A stretch of 64,000 nucleotides of DNA from Polyangiaceae bacterium (GTDB taxonomy: Bacteria; Myxococcota_A; Polyangia; Polyangiales; Polyangiaceae): NCBI GenBank assembly GCA_016719945.1, contig JADJYE010000008.1, forward strand, positions 458,900 through 522,899, read 5' to 3'. Positions 53,087-63,898 of this stretch are shown piece after piece. Numbering within the stretch: the first letter of the stretch is position 1; each line of letters starts with the position of its first letter. Below the pieces are notes generated by a model. That model saw only the letters and a list, made by a program, of their open reading frames with translations, made no database searches and was not told the origin of the DNA. A program made the position numbers and the translations under genes.

Positions 53087-56000
53087 ATGCAGCGCGACGA
53101 CGACCCCAAGCCCACGGGCCCGCGTCCAGGCCGGAGCCTCGCCCGCCCGGCGGACGCCGAGCGCAAGGCCGCCCCCTCCCCCGAGCCGCCGCCGAGGCGC
53201 CGCTTCGAGACGGCTGCAGTCCCCTCGGTGGCGATGCCCAAAGGCGGCGGCGCGCTGCGCGGGCTGGGGGAGACCTTCAAGGTCAACGCCGCGACCGGCA
53301 CCGCCTCGTTCTCGGTGCCGCTGCCCATCAGCGCGCCAGGGCGCGTGCTGCCGCCGGCCCTCTCCCTGAGCTACGACGGCGGCGCGGGCCAGGGCCCGTT
53401 CGGCGCCGGCTTCAGCCTGAGCGCGCCGCAGATCGCGCGCAAGACGGACAAGAAGGTCCCCGAGTACCTCGACAGCGAGGACTCGGATCTCTTCGTGCTC
53501 TCGGGCGCGGAGGATCTCGTCCCCATGCTCGACGCTCAGGGAGCGCGCCTCGTCACGACCAGCGCGACCGAGCGCCGCGAGCGCTTCCGCCCGCGGGTGG
53601 AGGGCGGCTTCTCGCTCATCGAGCGGGTGACCACGCTGGCGAGCGGCGAGGTCCACTGGAGCGCCATCTCACGTGACGACACCACCAGCCTGTTCGGCAC
53701 GACCGCCGCGAGCCGCATCGCCGATCCGGCGCAGCCGAAGCGCGTCTTCAGCTGGCTGCTCGCGCGCACCACCGACGATCGCGGCAACGTCGTCGAGTAC
53801 GACTACGTCGCCGAGGACCTCACCGGCCTGCCGCTCGGCAAGCCGCGAGAGGCCCACCGCAAGGCCGGCCTCTCGCCTGTGACCGCCAACCGCTACCTGA
53901 AGCGCGTCCGCTACGGCAACACCGTGGTGGGCGACGCCAGCAGCTGCAAGCTCGAGCTCGTCTTCGACTACGGCGACCACCCCGAGGCGATCCCCACGCC
54001 GACCCCGAGCGCGCCCTGGCCGTGCCGCCAAGATCCGTTCTCCACGTACCGCGCCGGCTTCGAGATCCGAAGCTACCGCCTGTGCCGCCGCGTCTTGATG
54101 TTCCACCGCTACGCCGAGCTGCCGCTCGTCCCCCAGCTCGTGCGCGCGCTCGAGCTGACCTACGACGAGAGCCCGCGCATGACCCGGCTCACCGGCCTCA
54201 CCGAGCGCGGCTACGGCCACGATGGCGCGACCTATACGAGCCTGCCGCTGCCCACCCTGTCCCTCACCTACACCTCCGACGCCTTCGCCTTGCGCGTGCG
54301 CGACCTCGGCCCCAACGAGCTCGGCAGCGACTATCCTGCTCGGCAGATGGGCAGCTCGGCCACCTGGGTCGACCTCGACGGCGAGGGCCTGCCTGGCGTC
54401 TTGATCGACGACAGCGCCGGCCACCGCTACAAGTCGAGCCGCGGCGCGCGCAAGCTCCACGCCGGGCGCGTGCTACCGACCCGCCCCGCGATCGCGAGCG
54501 GCCGCACCCAGCTCGTCGACGTCGCCGGGGCGGGCACCCTCTCGCTGGTGATGACCTCGGGGGGCCAGCCAGGCTTCCAGGAACGCGCGGGCGACGGCTG
54601 GGCTCCGTTCCTGCCCTTCAAGGCCTTCCCCGCCGTCGACCTCGACAGCCCCAACGTCCGCTTCATGGATCTGAACGGCGACGGCATCGCCGACCTGATC
54701 GTCGCGCGCGGCACCCACCTCGAGTGGCACCCCTCCCAGGGCCGCGCCGGATATGGCCCCGCCCGACGCATCCCCATCTCGGGCGATCTCAAGAAGGACC
54801 CCAGCGTCGTCTTCGCGGACGAGCGCAACGCCGTGCTCATCGCCGACATGAGCGGCGACGGCCTGCCCGACCTCGTGCGCGTCACCTGGTCCGGGGTGAT
54901 GTACTGGCCCAACCTCGGCCACGGAAAATTCGGCCCCGCGGTCACGATGGACACTGCGCCCGTGCTCGACGACTCCACCCTGTTCGACGCCCGCCGCGTG
55001 CGCCTCGCCGACCTCGACGGCACAGGCACCGCCGACCTGCTCTACTTCCACGCCGAAAAGGGCCTCTCGGTCTACCGCAACCAGGCGGGCAACAGCTTCT
55101 CCGAGGCCACCACCCTGCAAGTGCCGCCCGAGGCCGCCCGCGGCGCCCTGATCGACCACCAGGGCAACGGCACCACCTCCCTCGTCTACGACGTCCAAGG
55201 CCTCGGCCCCCTCGCCCGCGCCATCGACTTCGTCGAGGCCAAGCCCCACCTCCTCGCAGAGCTCGACAACGCCTGCGGCCAGCTCGTCCGCCTCGAGCAC
55301 GGCACCTCCACCCAGCACTACCTCCGCGACCGCCTAGCCGGCCGCCCCTGGCCCACCAAGCTCCCCTTCCCCGTGCACGTCGTCGACAAGGTCGAGACCT
55401 ACGACGCCATCGCCAAAACGCGCCTCATCACCCAATACACCTACCACCACGGCCATTACGACAGCGTGGAGAGAGAATTCCGAGGCTTCGGCCGCGTCGA
55501 CCAGACCGACGCCGAAAGAGTCGGAGCCACCCACGGCAAAGGCCTCTTCCCCGACTACCCCGACCCCATCAACGGCGAGACCCCGCTCCCCCCCATCCTC
55601 ACCAAGACCTGGTTCTCCACCGGCGCCTGGCGTGAGCGCAGCGCGCAGACCGCCGCCTACGCGGCGGAGCAATGGACGGGCGACAGCGCCGCCCCCGCCA
55701 TCCCCCGCCCCCTCCTCCCGACCGACCTCCCCGCAGACGAGCTCCCCGAGGCCCACCGAGCCCACCGCGGCCAGCTCCTCCGCCAGGAGATCTACGCCCT
55801 CGACGGCACCCCCGCCGAAGCCCACCCCTACCTCGTGACAGAGACCGCGGTCGAAGTGCGGCGCCTCCAGCCGCGCCAACCCACGAGCTCCAAGCGCCCA
55901 GCCCACTCCGGCGTCTTCCACCTCATCCAGCGCGAGACCCGCAGCTGGGCCTACGACCGCGACCCCACCGACCCCCGCCTCACCCAGACCCTCGCCCTCG

Positions 56001-59000
56001 ACGTCGACCCCTACGGCGCCGTCACCCGCAGCGCCGCGCTCGCCTACCCCCGTCGCTTCACCTCCACCCACCCCGAGCAAAACGCCCTCCATTGCGTGGT
56101 CGACGAGACCGACCTCCTCCACCTCGACGCCACCGCCGACGGCCACCGCCTCGCCATCCCCCTCGAAGCCAGGACCTACCACCTCACCGGCCAGACCCCG
56201 CCCCTGCTCGGCGCCCCCCTCGAGCGCGCCAGCGTGCGGCGAGCTTCCTCGCCGCGACCAGGATCGCCCCCACGAGAGCCCCACGACCGGCCTCCAGAAG
56301 CGCCTCCTCGGCCGTGAGAAGGCCCGCTACTACCAATCCAGCGCCTTGCCCGCCTTGCACCCCTTCGGCCAAGCCGACCCCGCGCCCTCCTCTACCAGAC
56401 CTACCAGCTCGACCGCACCGACGCCCTCATCACCCAGGTCTACGGAAGCAAGCTCACCCCCGCCATCCTCGCCGAGGGCTATTACGCCACCCCCGCAGGC
56501 GAGACCGGCTACTGGATCGCCTCCGACGTCGCCACCTTCGAGCCCGCCCACTTCTACCTCCCGAGCTCCTTCACCGACCCCTTCGGCGCCGTCACCAGCG
56601 TCCAATACGACGCCCATCGCCTCTTCCCCAGCGAGATCACCGACGACCTCGGCAACACCACCACCGCCGAGCACGACTACGCGGCCCTCCAGCCCGCCCA
56701 GATCACCGACCCCAACGGCAACCGCACCCAGGCCCAATACAACGCGCTCGGCCTCCTCACCGCCGTCGCGGTCATGGGCAAGATCGGCACCAGCGACGGC
56801 GACACCCTCGCCGACCCCACGATCAAGCTCAGCTACGACCTCACCCCCGCCACTGGAAAGCCTCGGTCGGTGAAGACCGAGGCCCGCGAAAAACACGGCC
56901 CCACCAACAACCGCTGGCACACCACCATCGACTACACCACCGGCGCCGGCGGCCTCGCCATGACGAAAGTCCAATGCGAGCCCGGTGACGCCCCCCAGCG
57001 CGACGCCAACGGAAACCTCATCCTCCCGATCCAGCAAGCCCACAGCGACCCCCGCTGGATCGGCACCGGCCGCACCGTCCTCAACAACAAGGGCGCACCC
57101 CTCAAACAATACGAGCCGTACTTCTCGAGCACCCCCGCCTACGAGACCGAGCCCGAGCTCACCGACACCGGCGTCACCCCGGTCCTGACCTACGACTCCC
57201 TCGGCCGCCTCGTCCGCACCGACCTCCCCAACGGCTCCTACTCCCGGGTCGACCGCAGCCCGTGGCAGCTCACCACCCACGACCCCAACGACACCGTCAC
57301 CGAGCCCGGCAACCTCTGGCGCGCAGCCCGCCAGCCCAGCGCCACCCCCACCCCCAGCGCCGCCGAGCAGCGCGCCCGCCAGCTCACCGAGGCCCACGCC
57401 AACACCCCGACCGACCTCCACCTCGACCCCTCGGCCGCCCCTTCCTCGCCGTCTCCAGGCTCACCCCCACCACCCTCCTGGAGACCCGCACCAAGCTCGA
57501 CATCCAGGGACGGACCCTCGAGATCAAAGACCCCCTAGGGCGCACCTGCCAGACCCACGCCTACTCCCTGACCGGCCGCCTCCTGCGCGAGACCAACATC
57601 GACAAGGGCACCCGGTGGACCTTCCAGGCCATCGACGGAGCCCCCCTCCGCCGCTGGGACGACCGAGACCAGATCTTCCGCACCCAGCACGACGCCCTCA
57701 GGCGTCCCACCCACCAATACCTCAAGATAGGCGCCGCCCCCGAGACCCTCCTCCAGCGCACCCTCTACGGAGAGAGCCACCCCACCCCCGAAGCCCAAAA
57801 CCTCCGGGGCAAACCCATCCGCCATTACGACGAAGCCGGCGCGCTCAAGAGCGAAAGCTACGACTTCAAGGGCAACCCCCTCGAAACGCAGAGGCGCCTC
57901 GCCCAAGCCTTCACCGCCGCGACGGACTGGACCCCTCTGGCGGCAACGAACACCCCCAGCGCCATCGACGCTGCAGCCGCGGCCCTCCTCGAGACCGAGA
58001 CCTTCACCCAGACCCGAAGCTACGACGCCCTCAACCGCATCGCATCAGCCACCGAGCCCGACCTCACCGAGATCAAACCCCGCTACAACCAGCGCGGCCT
58101 CCTCGACAAAGTCGAAGCCCGCGTCCGCAACGCCGCGACCTGGACCCCGTTTGTCGACAACATCCAATACGACGCCAAAGCCCAGCGCCAGAGCATCGAC
58201 TACGGAAACGGCACCGCCACAGCCTACCAATACGACGAGCTGACCTACCGCCTCCTCCACCTCACCACCACCCGGACCTCCCCCAGCAACACCCTCCAGG
58301 ACCTGAGCTACACCTTCGATCCGGTTGGCAACATCGTCCAGATCACCGACGCCGCCCAGCAGACCCTCTTCTACAACAACAGCGTCGTCCTCCCCCAAAA
58401 CCTCTTCGAATACGACGCCCTCTACAGGCTGCTCTCAGCCACAGGCCGAGAGCACGCCTCCATCGGCGACGTCCAAGTCGACCACAACGACCTCCCCCTC
58501 CAAAACCTCCCCCATAACAACGACGCGAGCGCCGTCAGGACCTACCTGGAGGAGTACCAATACAATGCGGTCGGCAACATCCTCCAGATGTTCCACGAGG
58601 CTGCAGGCACCCCCGTCGCCACCTGGACCCGCGCGTACACCTATGGGGTAGGCACCAACCGCCTGGCCACCAACACCATCCCCGGCGGCACGGCCACCTA
58701 CACCCACGACGCCCACGGCAGTATCACCTCGATGCCCCACCTCGCGGCCATCGACTGGACCCCCTTCGATCAGATCAAGACCTGCGACCTCGGCGGCGGC
58801 GGCGACGTCACCTTCACCTATGCCAGCGACGGCCAGCGCGTGCGCAAGGTCTGGCAGCAAACCGCGTCTGCCATCAAAGAGCGCATCTACCTAGGCGCCT
58901 ACGAGATCTACCGAGAGAAGCTCTCCGGCGTCACCCAGCTCGAGCGCCAGACCCTCCATGTGATGGACGGCCTCCAGCGCATCGCCATGGTCGAGACCAA

Positions 59001-60297
59001 GACCATCGAAGGCGGAGCGCCCATCGCCACCCCCGTCCCCAAGCAGAGGTACCAGCTCGGCAACCACCTCGGCTCAGCGATGCTCGAGGTCGACGAGACC
59101 GGCCTCATCATCTCCTATGAGGAGTACCACCCGTACGGCACCAGCGCGTATCGCAGCGCGAGGTCAGGCGTCGAGGTCAGCGCGCGTCGCTATCGGCACA
59201 CGGGGAAGGAGCGAGACGAAGAGACGGGCCTCTACTACCACGGCGCCCGCTACTACGCCGCGTGGCTCGGCAGGTGGACCAGCGCCGATCCGCTCGGCAT
59301 CGGAGCGGACGGGCCGGGGCTGTACAACTACACGCGGGGATCGCCCATCGTGTACAGCGACCCCAGCGGCACCGACTCCGTCGACGACCAGGCCGCCACC
59401 GTGGCGGCGCACCAGCAGCTCGCCGAGCAGGAGTACCACCGGTACCTCGCTGAGCAGTACGTGCAGCATGACCTCGAGACCGGCCAGACCATCGACCCGA
59501 GCATCGGCGTCGAGGTGCCAGAAGCCGTGCATCCCCAGGTCGCCTTCGCAAACGAGATCCTGGCCAACATCGACGCTCGTCTCGCGGCGGAGCGCGCCGC
59601 CGCGCTGACCGGCGAAGGCGGCGCATCCTCGGGCCTCGCTGAGATCGAGGCACGGGACCCCTTCGCAGGTGCCAGCGGCCAGTCGGCGCAGCCGAACGAG
59701 ATCGGCCCCATGACCGACGCCGAGCTAGGCTTCTGGCAGACCCTGGGCGGCGCGTACCTCGGGGCACGCATCCCGTCGGGCCCGGCTCACGCGGTCGGGG
59801 TGCTCACCCTGGCGAGCGCCGAGTCCCACGACGACCCGAGCTTTGTGCTCGGCACCATGGCGGTCCTGCCCGCAATGGACGTCGTCACGCGTGGTCTGCA
59901 GCTCGTCAACCCGTCTGGGGCAGGCTCAGTTCGCCACACAACCATCCGCAATACCACCTCAACGGCAAGCATCGCGGACGATGCCGCTCGAAACGCGGGA
60001 GCCGCCGACTCGGCGTACTCCATTGCGTCGAGAGGGGGCAAGCACCACGGCTACCTTAAGAACTACCGCCGCCGCCCGATCAACCAACTTGAAAGCAGTC
60101 AGCGTAGTCTTCAAAGACACATTGAGAGGCACGAGGGCTACATCGATGATCCGAAGTCAAAGGTTCCTGAATGGGACACTTTGACCATCAGGCATCAGGA
60201 ATCACTCCTCGCTGGTTGGGCCAAGGAGATCCTGGATGCGAATGAGCAGATCTCCATCCTCGATGACTTGATCCATCTCGCAGGCAGGATCCCATGA
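53087..60297 (+). CDS. SpvB/TcB-TcC-type RHS toxin with variable C-terminal tip, three frameshifts
   Basis: About 2400 residues. ATG at 53087 with GCGAGG seven bases upstream. Domains: disordered Pro-rich N-terminus; SpvB-like domain from about residue 45 (LGETFKVNAATGTASFSVPL); FG-GAP/TcdB-mid propeller about 440-640 (DLNGDGIADLIVARG, DMSGDGLPDLVRV); RHS/YD repeats; core motif GRWTSADPLGIGADGPGLYN near 59270; then a tip. Breaks: about 56236-56245 (extra base), 56378-56381 and 57427-57430 (a C missing in each CCCC). The shell probably encloses the tip as in TcB-TcC cocoons. Tip: GGKHHGYLKNYRRR, the GGKHxGF-type region seen in other polymorphic toxins. No TcA partner in view. Confidence 0.9.
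58024..59873 (+). repeat. RHS 3'-end repeat, copy 1
   Basis: This 1.85-kb segment of the large toxin gene, from GACGCCCTCAACCGC, recurs at 61572-63421 with a shift of 3548 bases (one base more after a single insertion). Identity is patchy: 58261-58550 and about 59215-59700 are almost identical, whereas 58145-58260 and 58553-59210 differ at many third positions. It ends shortly after the constant part of the toxin tip, and the two copies then become unrelated. Confidence 0.93.
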
Positions 60298-60542
60298 ACG
60301 ACTCCGACGTTTACGCCAACTACATCAGGGACGTTATCTACATCATTCGGGAGCGCGCCTCGTCCTCGATGGAGAAAGCGCGACAAACGTCTTCCGAATT
60401 CGACGACGGACGGGTGTCCTCATTTCGCGAGGTACTGGCTCTTATGCAAAGTCAGGCGGACGCCTTCGGAATCTCCCGCTCGGAGATCTGTTTGGACGGC
60501 TTCGATGCTTGGACCGGTCCGATCGACCCTCCTGTCGTATGA
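60294..60542 (+). CDS. putative cognate immunity protein of the RHS toxin
   Basis: An 82-residue acidic helical protein (MNDSDVYANYIRDVIYIIRE, ending DGFDAWTGPIDPPVV). Its ATG overlaps the toxin's TGA (ATGA), so both are translated together. Small size, tight coupling to a variable toxin tip and base composition lower in GC than its neighbours are the usual signs of an immunity gene. The chain SFREVLALMQSQADAFGIS resembles small immunity proteins that travel with GGKHxGF-type tips. Family naming is not attempted; function is inferred from position. Confidence 0.72.
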   Translation: MNDSDVYANYIRDVIYIIRERASSSMEKARQTSSEFDDGRVSSFREVLALMQSQADAFGISRSEICLDGFDAWTGPIDPPVV

Positions 60543-60600
60543 TCGCCCGGCCTGTAGTGCCACACCAACAATGACCACGGTCACCTCGTGCAAAGGCAAC

Positions 60601-60648
60601 ACGACCCCGTCGCAGCGTCAGCCGCGAGGTGGGGTCGTATTGTCTATT
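60601..60648 (+). terminator. possible terminator after the toxin-immunity pair
   Basis: ACGACCCC (60601-60608) pairs with GGGGTCGT (60631-60638), and an inner TCGC/GCGA pair strengthens the hairpin. It is followed by ATTGTCTATT, a weak T-rich tail. It begins 58 bases after the immunity stop. The tail is poor, so the call is tentative. Confidence 0.4.
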
Positions 60649-60711
60649 CTCGGGGCGCCGACCCACCACCTCACGGCCGGCTGTGGCCGCCCGACCGGAG
60701 CCGGCACCGCG

Positions 60712-61065
60712 CTACCGACCGCCCTCCCCGAGCGCCGCCACCACCAGCGCCACGGCTTCGTCGAGCCGCTCCTGCACCAGCGCGCGCGGCAGGCGCAGCA
60801 CCCGGTAGCCCATGCGACCGAGGTCCCGGTCCCTCCGCGCGTCAGCCGCCGCGCGCCCCCCGTGCACCTCGCCGTCGACCTCGACCACGAGCTTCGCCCG
60901 CGGCGCGACGAAGTCAGCGATGTACCTGCCCAGCACGACCTGGCGCCGGAAGCGCACGCCGAGCTTCTCAGCCCGGAGCGCCTCCCAGAGCAGCGCCTCC
61001 GTGGTGGTGGGCGCCGCCCGGAAGGCGGCGGCCCGAGCGACGATGACAGCGTGCGGTGTGTGCAT
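60712..61065 (-). CDS. DUF559 endonuclease-like protein
   Basis: A 117-residue protein. The ATG at 61063-61065 is chosen for GGGAGG six bases upstream. It has the DUF559 pattern: TTTEALLWEALRAEKLGVRF, RRQVVLGRYIADFVAPRAKL and VVEVDGEVHGGRAAADARRD, with the Asp/Glu of a PD-(D/E)XK-type nuclease core as in Vsr-like proteins. Sequence ends VALVVAALGEGGR. Such genes are scattered in many copies in myxobacterial genomes. Here it lies on the opposite strand between the toxin-immunity pair and the second RHS copy, so it may mark an insertion; its own mobility is only a guess. Confidence 0.85.
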   Translation of the reverse strand: MHTPHAVIVARAAAFRAAPTTTEALLWEALRAEKLGVRFRRQVVLGRYIADFVAPRAKLVVEVDGEVHGGRAAADARRDRDLGRMGYRVLRLPRALVQERLDEAVALVVAALGEGGR

Positions 61066-61571
61066 GACGACCTCCCGAGCCCGGCCCCCTGGCCGGGCTT
61101 CGGCGTCCCCTGGCGCAGGGGGCGTGACGCGCTCGCCCGATCCCTTCGTCGCCGTCGGACGTGCTCCCCGCTCGAGGTCGCTCCCCGGCACCGAGCGCGG
61201 CGCGCCACGTGCGCCGCTCAGCCGGAGCCCGGCCAGGGGGCCGGGCGAAGGGCCGGGCACAGCCCGCTAGCTCTGCATCGCATCGACGCCACCCGAGTCA
61301 CGCCGACGCCCCGCTCGGCGGCCATCGCGACCATCCCAAGCGTCTCCGCCGTCGGCCTGACTGCTCCACTGCTATGGCCCACGGCAGCGTCCGCGCGCCA
61401 GCACAGCAACAGCAGGCGGCGCCAGCACACCTCCCAGCAATGCCAGCGCAGCACCTACCCAGAGCTCCCCCATTCGCCCGCAGGCGCGGTAGCGCCGAGG
61501 ACGAATCGGGGGAGCTCGTCCGGCGCGCAGGGGCAACGCCCCGAGCACCGGCGGGTGGGGGCATCATCGAC
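61066..61571. other. intergenic stretch between the DUF559 gene and the second RHS copy
   Basis: About 500 bases in which no convincing coding sequence is seen. It contains the two inverted-repeat arms at 61079-61099 and 61226-61246. Nothing in it matches the sequence that precedes the equivalent point of RHS copy 1 (58024), and there is no promoter or start codon with a good ribosome site leading into copy 2 at 61572. Confidence 0.6.
61079..61246. repeat. 21-bp inverted repeat arms, each near-palindromic
   Basis: The arm at 61079-61099 (core GCCCGGCCCCCTGGCCGGGC plus T) and the arm at 61226-61246 are exact reverse complements of each other, with 126 bases between them, just upstream of the DUF559 gene. 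Each arm is itself almost self-complementary. They could be a footprint of an insertion, part of a repeated extragenic palindrome, or a transcriptional structure. Confidence 0.7.
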
Positions 61572-63421
61572 GACGCCCTCAACCGCATCGCCTCAGCCAC
61601 CGAGCCCGACCTCACCGAAATCAAACCCCGCTACAACCAGCGCGGCCTCCTCGACAAAGTCGAAGCCCGCGTCCGCAACGCCGCGACCTGGACCCCGTTC
61701 GTCGACGACCTCCAATACGACGCCAAGGCTCAACGGCAGAGCATCGACTACGGCAACGGCACCCAAACCGCCTACCAATACGACGAGCTCACGTATCGGT
61801 TGCTGCACCTCACCACCACCCGGACCTCCCCCAGCAACACCCTCCAGGACCTGAGCTACACCTTCGATCCGGTGGGCAACATCGTCCAGATCACCGACGC
61901 CGCCCAGCAGACCCTCTTCTACAACAACAGCGTCGTCCTCCCCCAAAACCTCTTCGAATACGACGCCCTCTACAGGCTGCTCTCAGCCACAGGCCGAGAG
62001 CACGCCTCCATCGGCGACGTCCAAGTCGACCACAACGACCTCCCCCTCCAAAACCTCCCCCATAACAACGACGCGAGCGCCGTCAGGACCTACCTCGAGG
62101 AGTACCAATACGATGCCGCTGGCAACATCCTCGAGATGTTCCACGAAGCCGCTGGCACCCCGGTCGCCACCTGGACGAGGGCCTACACCTATGGGGTAGG
62201 CACCAACCGCCTGGCCACGAATTCGATCCCAGGCGGCACCGCCACCTACAGCCACGACGCCCACGGCAACCTCACCTCGATGCCCCACCTCGCGGCGATC
62301 ACCTATTCGCCGTGGGACCAGATGGCCTCCGCGGACCTAGGAGGCGGCGGCGACGTCTACTTCACCTACGCCAGCGACGGCACCCGGGTGCGCAAAGTCT
62401 GGCAGCAGACCGCGACCGCGGTGAAAGAGCGCATCTACCTCGGCGCCTACGAGATCTACCGAGAGAAGCTCTCCGGCGTCACCCAGCTCGAACGCCACAC
62501 ACTGCACATCATGGACGGCGTCCAGCGCATCGCCATGGTCGAGACCCAGACCATCGAGGGAGGGGTGCCCATTGCCACCCCCGTCCCCAAGTACCGCTTC
62601 CAGCTCGGCAACCACCTCGGCTCCGCCATGCTCGAGGTCGACGAGACCGGCCTCATCATTTCCTACGAAGAGTACCACCCGTACGGCACCTCCGCGTACC
62701 GCTCGGCGAGGTCAGGGGTGGAGGTCTCCGCCCGGCGCTACCGGTACACGGGGAAGGAGCGGGACGAAGAGACGGGCCTCTACTACCACGGCGCCCGCTA
62801 CTACGCCGCGTGGCTCGGCAGGTGGACCAGCGCCGATCCGCTCGGCATCGGAGCGGACGGGCCGGGGCTGTACAACTACACGCGGGGATCGCCCATCGTG
62901 TACAGCGACCCCAGCGGCACCGACTCCGTCGACGACCAGGCCGCCACCGTCGCGGCGCACCAGCAACTCGCCGAGCAGGAGTACCACCGGTACCTCGCTG
63001 AGCAGTACGTGCAGCATGACCTCGAGACCGGCCAGACCATCGACCCGAGCATCGGCGTCGAGGTGCCAGAAGCCGTGCATCCCCAGGTCGCCTTCGCAAG
63101 CGAGGATCCTGGCTAACATCGACGCTCGTCTCGCGACGGAGCGCGCCGCCGCGCTGACCGGCGAAGGCGGCGCATCCTCGGGCCTCGCTGAGATCGAGGC
63201 ACGGGACCCCTTCGCAGGTGCCAGCGGCCAGTCGGCGCAGCCGAACGAGATCGGCCCCCTAACGGACGCAGAGCTCGGCTTCTGGCAGACGCTCGGCGGC
63301 GCGTACCTCGGGGCGCGCATCCCGTCGGGCCCGGCTCACGCGGCCGGGGCCCTCACCCTCGCGAGCGCCGAGTCCCACGACGACCCCAGCTTCGTGCTCG
63401 GCACCCTGGCCGTCTTGCCAG
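61572..63421 (+). repeat. RHS 3'-end repeat, copy 2
   Basis: Partner of the segment at 58024-59873, in the same orientation and about 3.55 kb downstream. The junction on the left is sharp at about 61571, where copy 2 meets unrelated DNA. The right limit lies a few codons after the constant tip motif DDPSFVLGT. Confidence 0.92.
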
Positions 63422-63891
63422 GCATGCCCGGCGTCTCCCAGGCCCTCGACCGCGCCACGGGCGCTGTGGCGAGACGCGTTGGAGGAGGGCTGGCCATCAG
63501 GATTGACGGACCGCTGATCACCGAGGGTGAGCTTGCGAATGATCTCGCGTGGTTCGGTCGCCAAGCTGAAGAACTTCACACTAGCTCAGCCTCTTCTGGG
63601 TCCGCGCTCAGCGAAGGGCCCTTCGTTCCACCGGATTACTGGTCCAGGTACGCGCCAAAGCAGGTCGCCCCGGGTGTAACCCGACTGGACTTTGGGCGAG
63701 TCAGCGGACGAACAGGAGCGATCGAAGAATCTCGCGTCATATACGACGAGTTCGGCCGTCAGAGCTACCGCGTGGACAAGACCACCCACCTTCGCCCCGA
63801 CGTCCACACGAACCCGCATCTGCATGAATTTCAGTATGGTCCTGGATTCACACCGTACAGGGAAACAGTCCACAACTTCTTCCGCCGCTGA
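61572..63891 (+). CDS. orphan RHS C-terminal cassette with alternative toxin tip, one frameshift
   Basis: The 3' third of an RHS toxin without any N-terminus. It repeats copy 1 from DALNRIASATEPDLTEIKPR through GRWTSADPLGIGADGPGLYN to the constant linker (SGLAEIEARDPFAGASG, ESHDDPSFVLGT). Relative to copy 1 one extra G at about 63104-63105 breaks the frame. After AVLP the sequence is unrelated to copy 1: IRIDGPLITEGELANDLAWF, then TRLDFGRVSGRTGAIEESRV and HTNPHLHEFQYGPGF. There is no start codon with a ribosome site, so it is probably silent until joined by recombination to a full RHS gene. An immunity-like gene follows. Confidence 0.82.
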
Positions 63892-63898
63892 GGGTGCA

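Noticed and set aside
60505..61854. Open frames across the spacer between the RHS copies
   Set aside because: They run antisense to the DUF559 gene, are Arg/Pro-rich and enter the RHS copy in a wrong frame.
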